From positions 434,001 through 498,000 of the forward strand of contig LLEY01000014.1 in assembly GCA_001414485.1 (NCBI GenBank): DNA of 64,000 bases, in the 5' to 3' direction. This DNA comes from Calycina herbarum (Eukaryota; Ascomycota; Leotiomycetes; Helotiales; Pezizellaceae). The notes below the pieces were generated by a model. It did not search any database. It was not told where the DNA came from and worked only from the letters and a program-made list of their open reading frames with translations. The position numbers were made by a program, and so were the translations under genes. Shown one piece after another: positions 12,801-24,100 of the stretch (positions within the stretch are counted from its first letter, which is position 1; the number at the start of each line of letters is the position of its first letter).

Positions 12801-13581
12801 TGATCTTTTGACAGACATCATGATCTATGCTCGAAATGCCGATGCCCATCATCCAAGTCGAGCAGCTCGAATCGCATTGCTTAGCCAGGTCAAAGAAATG
12901 CTAGTTTCACGGCACGAATCACAGTACGAGCCAGGATACGAAACCTCCTGGGCCGCCAGACTAGGGTTTCAATATTCAAAGACTGTGGACAATTTTTTGG
13001 AGTTGACCACGGTATACGGCATTCAAAGTTATGTGCTTGAGGAGATATCCAAGCTGGAGGAGTTCGGGGAAGAGTCGCAGTCACAGAACGCCGCTACCTC
13101 TTTACTTTACACCCTCGTCTCAATCCAGGGCTACACCTCTCCTCGCACTGTCCCGCTTCCCACTGTCGCAATGGTTCGGCTCTTGATTTATTTGGGCGCC
13201 GATGCCAACTCGTCAATACGCAAGAAAAATCCTTGGAAAATGCTTCTTGAAATCGAAGGCAGTACCAAAGTCTCAATGGAACCTTTGCGAAAGAGAAATA
13301 TCGAGATCATGACAGTACTGGTTTCATGCGGCGCAGATCTCAATGTTCGGGTGGACTGTAAACTAGCAGATGGAGAGAAGAGTTACAGCTTGATTGACTT
13401 TGTTGAGAATATTTTGCTCCCTGTTTTCCCCGTCGAAGCTACGCCCTTGCTAGCTGCGGTTCGAGAAAAATTGGGAATGAAATTGAAGAGACGATCGAAC
13501 GAAGTGCTGGATGATGCTGAAAAAAAGGGTCCCCAGTCAAAGGTAGCTCGCCATAGTACCTCACGTCACGTCAGAAGCTGA
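9834..13581 (+). CDS. NACHT-domain STAND (NLR-like) ATPase
   Basis: Three exons, 9834-10660, 10717-11258 and 11339-13581; about 1203 residues. The second intron splits the P-loop, and splicing restores GEDGSGKST (Walker A, about residues 452-460). Walker B is MFVDGIDE near residue 576. NACHT-type helical segments follow (WAELATRSLL), then a helical domain like that seen behind NACHT in fungal STAND proteins. Near the C-terminus two degenerate ankyrin-like stretches occur (LLIYLGADANS and LVSCGADLNV). The segment from Met122 (MEPLTALILASNILQF) matches the usual N-terminus of fungal NLRs. The 121 residues before it are a Lys/Ser/Ala then Glu/Pro-rich low-complexity tail, so translation may start at 10197 instead. 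Such proteins usually act in non-self recognition or programmed cell death; the ligand is unknown. Confidence 0.86.
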
Positions 13582-14589
13582 TAAGGTAATTAGGAGGATT
13601 TGTCGGTCACGTTCGAGAGGTTGAGAGTAGAATAGAGTAGGATTGACAAATGAGGAGAATTATGAAGACTTGTTTTGAGAGCACCAACCTCATTTGTCGT
13701 CCCAGTTAGCCTTAAAGTATATAAGTCTTTATTGCGTAAATTAATAATAGTTATAATTACGAAGGAATAGTAATTTGAAGTATACGTTGAGTAGTAAAGA
13801 ATATCTAAGAATGCGCGTATGCGGCTCTTAGACTACGCTACTAAGTATTACAACCCTCCTTGCCACCCCATCAAAACAACGAAAGGCAACCTAATCAATT
13901 AAGCTATGATATAAGGATTATGCTATTTGGTCTACTCACCGCTGGGACTTTCAGGCAATTAAGACGATTCTTCGAGTGTAAAAAGTAAGCTGATAGAGTG
14001 GGTGGTTGATTTACTAAATGAAGTATATTATCAAGGTCGGTGAGATTTCAGGGTTAGTGTAACCAAAGTGTCTTGCGAGTTGGCAGCGAACTTGAAAAAA
14101 AGGTATATGACTTATTTTACAGTCTGAGGTTTTAACATCTACATATTTGTCTTTCTATACCTCTTTTGGGGAACCTCTGTACGCCACTTCAATTACATAG
14201 GACTTAGGTCGATAGTATTTCTTCTTATACTAACGCTTATTTCTTGACCGCCCCTTTTTTAAGCGAACCACGATAGCTCTATTACCAAGACCTCTATCTT
14301 TCCACATGAAAGAAAGAAACCTCACTTAATAATCTATTGTTTTAGGAAGGTTAAGTTCGGTTAGCTTCAAAGGGGAGGACCAATAGGAGCATTTTGTGAG
14401 ATTCATGAATCCTGATCCGGCAAAATCTTATATTGACGAACACACTGCTGTAAGCTAAAATACAAGTTGAACTCAAAATCAAACCATCTAAACCACCCAA
14501 GCCAACTAAAACCAGCGGAAATCAAGTGAAAAACAAAAACCAGACCTAAAAAAAGATGCACCCTCTACCCACGCCACCCATGTTGGCGC
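13582..14589. other. Gene-free AT-rich region
   Basis: One kilobase downstream of the NLR, AT-rich, with only very short frames on both strands. No repeat with recognisable ends was seen. It looks like eroded repeat DNA. Confidence 0.5.
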
Positions 14590-14932
14590 TTATTGGTTGC
14601 CAACCTTGCAGAGATCCGACCCGGGAATATTGACATCATATCCATAACCAGTGTTCCAATGGTTAGATCGAACATAGCCTACTCAAAATCAGCATTCTGC
14701 AGCAATAGTTCAAGGCAGAAGACTTACCAACTTGTCCATCCTTACAAGAATCAGATATCAATTTGAACGCGTCATTCACATCATCTTTCCCGCAGGTCCC
14801 GTCATTATTCTTGAAGTTGCAGAAGTATGCCGTAGAGCCACCATACACTGCAACTAAATGAGAACGAGGCGCAACCTTATGAAGTCCTTTCCCGTCAGCG
14901 CCTCCGCAGGAGCCCGCGAGAGCGTTTTGCAC
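14590..14932 (-). pseudogene. 5'-truncated small secreted cysteine-rich protein
   Basis: On the minus strand an exon 14932-14728 and a second exon 14678-14590 are separated by a 49 nt intron (GTAAGT donor, TAG acceptor). The spliced frame encodes a small domain with several cysteines (ALAGSCGG, AYFCNF, DGTCGKDD, ISDSCKDG) and a C-terminal NTGYGYDV block. This spacing is typical of small secreted fungal proteins of effector-like or antimicrobial-like type; I cannot assign a family. No initiator ATG or signal peptide exists in frame: directly upstream comes a stop codon and AT-rich DNA without hydrophobic coding sequence. The 5' part seems lost, unless a distant first exon exists. The mature domain itself has no stops. 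Confidence 0.55.
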
Positions 14933-15166
14933 TAAATTGTCCTAACACTTCTATAATAATAAAACTATACTTAATTACTCTAGTCGTTGTCACTGGTTCC
15001 TATGCTTTATAAATCAGAATTTCTCTCTCTCGCTATGTCACTGTTTTCACGGAATTTCATTACACGAGAAGAAATTGCTATTCTCATTACCGAAATCACA
15101 TATCTCATCCTAAGAAGGCATCCAGAAGCCCGAGACAAAATGAAAAGTTAATTCTCACTTGTTCTA

Positions 15167-15421
15167 CTACATCCACCTCTCCAGCTCGATCTTGCTTTCC
15201 ACATTCCGATTTCTGAGGACAGTTTTGGGTTGGGTGTTGCCCCTCAGTAGCTTCAGCGTTCCAGGGTTCAACGAGGAAGTCACAACGATCGCTCCTTCCC
15301 TCAATCTCAACAACGCCTCCACCCCAGCATAAAGATTCCCGAAGCCCAAGTTAGTGTTAAGCTGACTAACATGACACAGAGACAACAAAGGTGAGATGGC
15401 CGGGGTCATCGCGACACTCAC
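15167..15421 (-). CDS. Short unrecognised open frame, possible exon
   Basis: The reading frame contains a plausible globular stretch (NLYAGVEALLRLREGAIVV, then a charged C-terminus ending ELERWM) and stops at 15167. A GTGAGT donor-like site and a following AG suggest that only the part below about 15370 is exon. No convincing upstream exon was found. It lies downstream of the small membrane protein gene on the same strand. No family is recognised. Confidence 0.25.
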   Translation of the reverse strand: MSVAMTPAISPLLSLCHVSQLNTNLGFGNLYAGVEALLRLREGAIVVTSSLNPGTLKLLRGNTQPKTVLRNRNVESKIELERWM

Positions 15422-15585
15422 CAGGGGGGAGAATTCGTAAATTGGTCAATTACCCTAAACCACTAGAACGATTGAATTATCGTCATTTTTTCCCTTCTAG
15501 ATACGTCAGCACGAGTATAGAAGAGAAGGTGTCTTGAGACTACAACCAACGAACCTTTTTAGACAACCTCTAAAAGTTCGGAAAT

Positions 15586-16440
15586 TCAAATCCACCCAAA
15601 AGTCCAAAGCTCATCCCAACCCAGCTTCCGATTGCGCTCTTTGCATTTCAATTCTCTTACCTCTTCCTTTAGCTCCGAGATATCTCCTTGGAGCTTGCTA
15701 ACAACTAAGCCACCAAATAACAAGGAGCTGGCTAGCCCGAAAGCGTACCATTGGTTTCGAGTGTATGCTGTTGGTTTTAAATTGGTGGAAAAGGGGGAGT
15801 GTTCGTGTGGTGGTTGGTATGTGGGTTATCCTGTGCTTGTCAAAGTTGTAGATGGACGTTTCCTGCCTGTACTGTTCGGTTCTCTACGAGGGGCCTGTAA
15901 GAGAAAACAAAGTGTTGAACTTCCCGGTGCACTTTGGAAGCCAAAAACCGACAGGGGTCTTGGCGCGGGTATCATCAGACTTGTTGGGTTTTGAGAAAAC
16001 TTTACCAAGTCTAGTATTGATTTCTTGGTATTCGTGTTGTTTGCCATCAAGAAATGTTTCGACTTGGGATTTGCTGCAGTAGCGAAGCTCAGCTTTCCGG
16101 GGACCCAGATGGTGGGCAGTTGTTTCTTCCTACTTTCCTTGAAAGGTGCTTTTTCGTTACCCACAAGGAGAGCTGTTGGCCCTTGGGTTGTGATATTCAT
16201 TGGGGGGCTCTTCTTGAATACAACCTTTGACGCTGTTGGTTTGTTCAAGATGGGCCTATATGATTTGAGTTCTTGAAGTGTTGAAGTTTTGGTAAATGAT
16301 TGGTTTCCTTGTTGTGGTAGATTGAAGCTTGGGCTGGTTGTCTCTTGAGTTTTGCGTGAAGATTCGACCAAGAGGCTACGGATCATGTTGTGTTTCATCC
16401 CCTCTGTGCGAGTGAGGAGCTGGAGGATTGGCGAGAGCAT
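15586..16440 (-). CDS. Unrecognised single-pass membrane protein
   Basis: Exons 16440-15873 and 15767-15586 give about 249 residues. The intervening 105 nt (GTACAG...AACAG) contain an in-frame stop; removing them keeps the phase and joins to a clearly protein-like C-terminus. The N-terminal ~190 residues are basic and rich in Ser, Thr, Pro and Gln, probably disordered. A single membrane segment follows (WYAFGLASSLLFGGLVV), then a short charged coiled-coil-like helix (LQGDISELKEEVRELKCKER) and the end LWTFGWI. The frame stays open upstream of 16440 to about 16653 without an ATG, so the start is the first ATG. No family is recognised; the layout would suit an organelle or ER membrane protein. 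The splice model rests on phase alone. Confidence 0.55.
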
Positions 16441-17590
16441 TCTGTCTGCTTCGCTTTGCGGAAATCGAGGTCGTGCCTGAGTACTTCTCAGGGGTGTTGC
16501 TAGCGGGTTTGCTTGTTGAAGACAAGAGTTTTCTCGGTTGGGGACTTGACGGAAAGTTCGTCGATGGGAATTTAGTTGATGAAGATTTCTTGTGGAGTTT
16601 GTCTTTTTAATAAGAAATGAAAATGAAATTTGCGGTGGCTCAATTTATGATATACTTGGGCTTCTGTGACTTCGTTGTGGTGAAGGGTTTCATGAGATTT
16701 AATTTCCTTGTTTTAGACTCCATTCATTTGGTGAATTGCCAGTCGCTGGGACTCAAATGGCTTTGCTTCCTACGTTTTTTTCAATTACACGTGACCTATC
16801 TAAGTATACTTTATTTGGAAGAAACAAAAGACCAGATAAGAAGTAGACTGATTGTTCTTTGCGGCACAATTGATTAGGTGATTCTATCCCTCGTGGTTAT
16901 ATATTTTTTCGCTTATTGTAGGTTAGGGCTGTTTCCTAGACGGGTTGGTTGGCTTACTCAAAAAGTATCCAGTAAGCCAGCAACATCAAGGAAACCATTC
17001 AAAAACATTGGGGGCTCAAAAGTAGTTGCAAGTAAGCTATCAATTGGCCAGTAAGCTAGCTGAATATTAGGGGCCAAAAGAGGTTACGAGTAAGCAACTA
17101 ATCATCAAGTAAACTACCACCAGAGGTTACAAGAAATCGTGACCGTAGTTTCAAGGTACTTTCCCCTCTTCAAAAAGATTGTCTCAACACCTTTGTATTA
17201 ATCTGAACCTAATTATTCTGGCCATTTAGGAAATCGGAACAATTAAGAAGACAGAGGCATTTCATTTGCGATCAATATAAACTTTCCAACACCCCCTAGG
17301 ATATGGAAACACTACGATCAGGGCCAGACTCGCACTTTCCATGGTACTCACATACGTCGATTATTCTTATCAGACCTGCTGGTGACTCTATCCATAGCTC
17401 AGTTTCTCGAGAATTCGTTTGTTTGCTTCTCATTAGCAAATTGGAGAGCGCTCACTGGTAGCCAATCACCTCCCCTCTCTCCCCTTCTAGACCCACTCTT
17501 TCTCCTTTTGCGCCTTCCCAAACAAACACCCTCTTCACCTTTCCCTTCTATAACTACAAATACACAAAGAATGTCAAGTAAGAAAGTCCT
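16441..17590. other. Intergenic region, no gene seen
   Basis: About 1.1 kb between the small membrane protein gene and the tRNA. It contains several loosely similar stretches with AGTAAGC near 17030-17100, but no gene or clear repeat structure. The end carries a CT-rich leader before the tRNA. Confidence 0.4.
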
Positions 17591-17685
17591 GCTTGGTTGG
17601 TCTAGTGGTTAAGACGCTGCTTTTACATTTGAGAGACAGCTCAGTTAAACAGCAGAGGTCCGGAGTTCGAACCTCCGACTAAGTA
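17591..17685 (+). tRNA. tRNA-Val(UAC) with intron
   Basis: The acceptor stem GCTTGGT pairs with ACTAAGT, followed by discriminator A. The D arm is GTC...GAC. The anticodon stem CTGCT pairs with AGCAG. The T arm CGGAG-TTCGAAC-CTCCG is canonical (B box GGTTCGAAC-like). The anticodon at 17624-17626 reads TAC. An intron of about 22 nt (17628-17649) sits after position 37, the standard place for nuclear tRNA introns. A T-rich run at 17688-17700 would terminate RNA polymerase III. The amino-acid identity depends on the inferred intron borders. Confidence 0.85.
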
Positions 17686-18143
17686 CTCTCTTTTCTTTTT
17701 GTAATTGTTTCTTAGTTGAATCATGGGTTTAATTGGGGCTTTTTAAAGATTTTGAGTGTTGAGAGTGATGAGGTTTTGAGACAAAGAAAGGGAGGGCGTT
17801 TGGGGGTGTGGAGAAGGTGGTTGTGCTTTTCCTTTGTTTGCCGCCATGCATGCAGTGCCCAGAGTATGATTCATCTACAAACGATGTCAAGGACTAAAAC
17901 CTCACCGCGACTTATTTGGTCGCCCTTATTTCTGTTGCCCTTATCCAATATAGGGGTCAACCACAGTAAACGAGATGTTCTCAAATCTACCGAATCAATA
18001 GCGAGTATCATCAGTTTCCCAGAAACTTCACTCGGAGTAATGACGAATTTATTTCAGTCTACCAGTGTGATCTACATATCGATTGAATGCTCACCCCCGC
18101 ATCCTTTCCGCCAACAGTTCGTACAAAGATTTCCCGCAAAAAC
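17686..18143. other. Intergenic region, no gene seen
   Basis: The 460 bases between the tRNA and the 3' end of the large helicase/AAA gene. Apart from the Pol III terminator T-run, no feature is recognised. Confidence 0.4.
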
Positions 18144-21100
18144 TCAAATACCAAGCTGAGAATCATCAACAAAATGACTCCCTCCAGCACATCTATACCC
18201 ACCAGACTGCTTGATCCATCTAAACCCGGCGCAACAAACACCCAAGTCTCTCAATTTCTGCTGAACTACCTGTTCCTTCTTTCTCCTCTCCATCTCCTCC
18301 ATCGCCTTTCTCTCCATCTCCTTTTGGATTCTCGCCCTTTCGGCTCTCAACTCCACCTCCCGAATCCTAGCTTCTTCTCGCTTTCGAAGTAGTTCGTTCA
18401 ATTCGGCTTCATCTCGTGCCTGCTTTTCTCGCAATGCAGCAGCAAGCGCTGCTGCTTCCTCCTCGGCTTTCTTTGCCAGTTCTTCCTTTTTCTTTTGTTG
18501 GCGTTGGTATTCTTCGTACTGGTGCTCAGCAATCTCGGCGAGTTTTTTGTCTTTTTGAAGTTGCTCCCAGATTGCATCGGAGACACCATCATCGCGCGGA
18601 TCATCAGATTGTTGCGTGGCCACTTTTTGCTGGATTTCAGGTTCCTTTTGGTCATGTTGGGTCGCCGCCACCGTGGAGGTCTTGAAAATAGGTGCAGTAG
18701 GGGCTTGGAATGGGTTTTGTGCCATGGTATCATCGCGGAGTGATAGTTGAGGTTTGTGATCAGTAAGCTGTCTTGCCTTGCGATTTGACAACATCTCATC
18801 GATACATTTGAGTGCAAGTGTGGAGGAGAGTGCAAGGTGTTCCGCTTTTTCGGTAGTGTTCAAGAAAACTGCCCTCACCATGCTCTTCGCCAGAGTTTGC
18901 ACATCCCTTGCGTTTCCCCATGCCGGAAGATTCGAGAGTTCCGTTAGAGTCAGCAGAAATTCTTGGCATATAGCACGATCTTGTAGGCCTGTGATGAAGA
19001 TATTGCTTTGTTCGAGCTTCCTCGCTAGTAGCTGGAGACAATTTGCAGCATCCAGCGGTGGGAATACAAACTCGTCCGCAAATCGACTGCCCAGTCCTTG
19101 GTTGACTTTAAGCAACCGGTTCATATCTTCGTCGTAACCAGCGAGGATGATAACCATATTTTGTGCGAATTTTGTCTTGGTCATGTTATCCACAAGTTCG
19201 TTCACTGCCTCCTGTGCAAAATGTCCCTCACCGAGTCGGTAAGCTTCGTCTATAAATAGCACTTTTCCCAGGCCTCGCTCAAGTTGCTTGATTGTCTTTG
19301 GGCCTGTCTGACCGACGTACTGGCCAATTAAATCAGTCGCAGAACATTCGATAACTTCGACCTGTGACAGGAATCCTAAATCATAGTAGACTTGGCCGAT
19401 TTTCCGAGCTGTAGTTGTCTTTCCGGTTCCTGAGCAAAAGAGTGTTAGTAAAAACTCAATGTCGTAAGGTGATATGCATACCCGGTGGTCCTTTGAATAT
19501 GAAAGACATTGGTATTTGTCCTTGTGGATCAAGACCTTGAGCCCGCATGCCCTTAGCAACCTTAAGAAATCCACCAAGCTTCTCGACTATACCCGCACAG
19601 CCAATCACATCCTTGAATAATTCCTGGAGGTTCGTCTGCGCAGAGACAGCTCGGTTGTAGTCTGGATCGAAATCTTGAGGTTCAAAGACAAAATCGATTG
19701 ACCTTTCTTCCGTAGGTAGTCTCGATTGACGAAGTTGGTAAGCGCCTTTAGCTTTAGAAATCAAGTTTTCAACGTCGCCCCCATTTCCAAAGTTCAAACC
19801 ATTTCTTAGTCTTGCCAGGACATCAATAGCAGTTGCAATTGCGGGTGGGGTTGCACCAAGCCCTTGGCTCTGGAGTTTCCACAGAAGAATTTCTTGTAAT
19901 TCCGGATCTTTAAAGTCTTCAAAATGGAATGCTTCGGAGAGTTGAAATCGTCGAGTGAGCCCTGGATTGACGTTTTGGAAGAAGCGAATCATTTCTTCTT
20001 CGTATCCCAGTAACAAAACACAACGGTCCTCTCCCGGGACGCTCTGAACTTCAGCCACAATCGTATCAATGACTGCAGTCTTATACATATCTGCCCCTCC
20101 ATTGCCATCACCGCCTCCAGAACCAGAATGAAGCATGTAAGCTTCATCGATGATCAAAACCTTTCCAATGCTGTTGTTGAGGATCGCTTTCGTACTGGCC
20201 TCAGACTGGCCCAGCGCACTTCCGATGAAGTCTGCTGGGTTTTTGGTCACCACTGTTTTGTCAGTAAATAGGCTCCTATTTGTTTGAAGGTTGGTAAGGT
20301 AATTCTTGTGACTTACCTTCTCCATTGCTCAGTAAACCAAGATCCGACAATATCTGGCCGTATAGCTTTGCGACAGTTGTTTTTCCCGTACCCGGAGATC
20401 CAAGGAAGACACGATTGAGCGAGACTTTTATTGGCTCCTGCTCCTTCAGCTCCCTCTGATAATTGGCTTTGATAAGATCAATGAGGTAGGTAACTGATTC
20501 TTTGACCGATTTCAAGCCAGTCAATTTTTGGAGTTTATCCCAAGCAGGACACTTGGTGATGGCTGCCGAGGGGTCCGGACCGATGAGATCTTCTTTGGAA
20601 AAATGGAGATCGTTGGGGAGTAGCCCCTTCCTGCGCTCGTTCGAAAGTCTATCAGCCTGCCGCTCGCGAATTCTGGCAAACAGGTTCTCAAGAGCACGAG
20701 CATTCCCAAATCCATCTCGACCTCTTCCTCTTCCGAGTCGCTTTACTGCTATACGCATGAACAAACCATCGGGTCCGTCTTCAATACTAATTCCTGTCTT
20801 CTGGAAGAACTGTTGCATTTTCTGTTGCAGCATGCTCAGAAGTTCAGCATCTGTGTAGTCTTCAAAATGGAGATTGTACGGAATCCGGCTGGCAAAACCA
20901 GGATTGTGTTCGAAGAATTTTTCCATGTTGGAACGGTAACCTGCAAAGACAAAGACGACCTTTCCAGTTAAATTTTCGATCTCGGCTAGAAGAAAGTCCA
21001 GTACGGTTTTACCACCATAAGAGTGGCCCTCGGCTAGCTGATAGGCTTCGTCGATAAAGTATACACCTCCTTCACTATTTTCGAGTTCTTTGAAGTGTGA

Positions 21101-24100
21101 TTGAACCTCCGAGACGCCACCGTGAGCCAATTTTGATCCGGTCGTCTCAATGAAGCCGTCTCCAGGAAGGACTTGAAGGGAGGATAGGACCTTTGCGTAG
21201 TGTCGCGCGACAGTGGTTTTCCCTAATATAGTCAGATATTGCTCAGAACAACTTGGAACTTATACAAACCTGTACCCGGGTTACCAAGAAGAACCAACCC
21301 TAAGCGCTCCTTCTTCAAGTCAGTACCTTGCCTGGTGGCAGTTTCAACCTTTGCTTTTATACGCAGCACCTGGGATTTCACATCTTCCAGGCCGATCATA
21401 TCCATGATCTCGTCAATTGCAGGATTGCAGGCATTTTCCTGGTCCTTTTGACGCTGCCACTCAGTCTTGGATTCCGACTTGTTGTGTGCCATGCAATTTT
21501 TAAGAATTGCATCCAAATCACCCAAATCTACAGATGATGACTTTTGGCTTGATATAGACGCTTGTGGCGGCTTGGAAGTTTGCTTGGAAGTGTCTTTAGG
21601 GGTGTCTTTGGGAGTCTGTTGTTCATTATTGCCGGGTGAAACATTATCGTTTTGAGGCGGAACTTTCTTCTTACTTGCTCGCTCCTTGGCAGCAGCCAAA
21701 TCCTTCTTTTTCTGTTCGAGGACAGCTTTTTGATCTGCACTGATCTGCATATCTTTCATACCTTCAGTGACCTCGTCAATCTGTTCCTGGATCTTGGTAA
21801 CTTCTCTAAGGTGCCTTTGCTTCTGTTCTTCCCTTCTAAGCTTTTCTTTCAACGCCTTTTGTACTTTTCGTTCTGCGTCGCGTCGCTCTTGATCGCAAGT
21901 TAAGCATGTTGAAGGCGGACCCCCAGAATGACAATGCCATTTCTGAGTATGTCCCTTTGAGCATTGTTGCCTTAATATAACCATACATTTCATCTTGGAG
22001 TGATCAAAAATTTGATGACAGCTAGATGGGCATTTGTGAATGCCACATTTAAGGATTGCACCACTATTTTTGATGAGTTAGCCAGCATGTCACTCTCCAG
22101 TCATGGGTAGAACTAACCATGGCTCTTTGCATCCCCCATCTGGACAATTTGCCTCGAAATCATCTGGTGACTTCAAAGTAGCAACGCGATCAGGATGTTT
22201 CTCGCACTTCACTGGAAGCCCTTCATAGATGTGATTATGTTCCTTCAGATGGCCAAACACTTTCCGCCAGACATCTTGCCCCTTGCGTGCATTGAGGAAA
22301 GTTTCTGAATTGCCGATAATTACCATTCCATCTCGAGCTCGAGAAAGCAGGACATTGACTCTTTCGGATGCAGACATGAATCCTATGTCATGGGAATTGT
22401 TGCTTCTGGTCATGGATATGAGAACAATGTCACTTTCTTCTCCTTGGTAATTGTCTATCTTTCTGTCAGTGTGTCGTCCACAAGAATTTCGGGAGAGATT
22501 GAGTAGAACAAGGAAAAATGCAGGGATACATACCGATCGTAGAAAGCCGAAGTTTTGGCCCAGCTGTTTTTGAACTCAAATCCGTGAGAAGCCCGGCCCG
22601 GATAAGATCAAATTTGTCCAAATCGTTCAAAACGGGGTCATTCTCTTTGGAGAGCTCTTCGCGCAACAGCTTCAATTGACCACAATATGGCGTCACCACA
22701 ACTAGCTTGTCTGAGCCATATCCTTGTTGAGCAAGATATCGAACACACTTCAACATCATCTGTGCTTCGAACAAATTCTGCTTGGAAGAGGTATTTCCAT
22801 CCCGCATCTCTCGTCCACTTTTCAATTCCAACTCAGGGGCAGTGTGGTTTATGAAAACCACATTGTCCTGGAGACCACGAATGTCTGCACGATTTTGTGT
22901 CGAGCTCGCATCTGAGAGATCCGGGTAGGTCAAATGGCGAATCATTGAAGATATTTCCGGTCTCATGCGGTGCTGCTCGGTGAGAGTCACATGAGGAAAT
23001 CCTTTGAGAACCAGTCGTTCGAAAAGTGAGCGATTGAGGTCAAATCCATCCCCTTGCTCAACGCTCAGTGGGTAGGAACACTTTGGTCGAAGTTGTTTGT
23101 GATCGCCTATCATAATCAACTGCTCTGTGCTTTTTCCAAGAGCGGTCAAAATATGCGCTTCTAGTATCTCACCAGCTTCCTCGACAAGAACAATACCTGG
23201 TGAGGCCGACTGAATAGCTTGAGCGTATTTTGCTGCACCATTGGTTGTACAGGCAATGATTCTCTTGCTTCGTATGATACCGGCATCCCTCTCTCCGAAG
23301 ACTTGCTCGAGAGCGGCCTGTTCGTCGTTGAAGTCTTTCCCAGCTTGTTGGATTTCGCGAACGAGGTCTTCGAGGATATCTCTTCGCCACAACTCCACGG
23401 TATTTCTTCGGGCTTCCCCGTCCATGCCCCAAATCAAATTGGCAGACTTGGGTTGCAGATGTTTCAATGACCCAGCGTCTCTTGCACCTCCTATCCAGTG
23501 ATCGAGAAGGTAAAAGGGGCTCATTACTTTGCCACGCTTGCCAACCCTAGTCATGCCATTTTCATTATCGACGGGAACAGTAAAAGTGTCGAACCAAGGC
23601 TTCTCATCTGACAAGAACTCAAGGTAATCCATGAGTTGCTTCTTCGAGATGTTCATAGCTTGATACCGGCCAAAACTATCACGGAGTCGCTTCTCATGAT
23701 TCGAAATTTTGGCTTTCAGGTCATCGATCCGACACCAGTGTGTTTTACCTAGCTTGACAGCCGTTTGTTCTCTAATCATAAGTGGCTTGGTACGATCAGT
23801 GCTTTTGCCCCCAATGCGAACCATGTCTCCGGAAGGAATACCGATATCGAGTAAATCCTCGAGGAATTGGTCAAGCGCGTGATTTGTGAAACAAACAACG
23901 AGAATCGCTTGACCGGTATGATCGTGGAGGACTTTCGCGGCTAGAGCACCAACAAAAGACTTTCCAGTTCCTTACACGAAACTTAGCAAATGGGTATGGA
24001 AAAGCGTGGTTGGAAACTCACCTGGAGGACCCTGCACGAGACTGATCCGTTGGCTGATACTTGCAAGAAGGGATTGTGATTGTGATTCATTCAACTTGAT

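Noticed and set aside
15826..15870. In-frame TAA in the small membrane protein gene considered as a pseudogene stop
   Set aside because: A phase-preserving 105-nt intron (15768-15872) removes it and joins to a convincing C-terminus.
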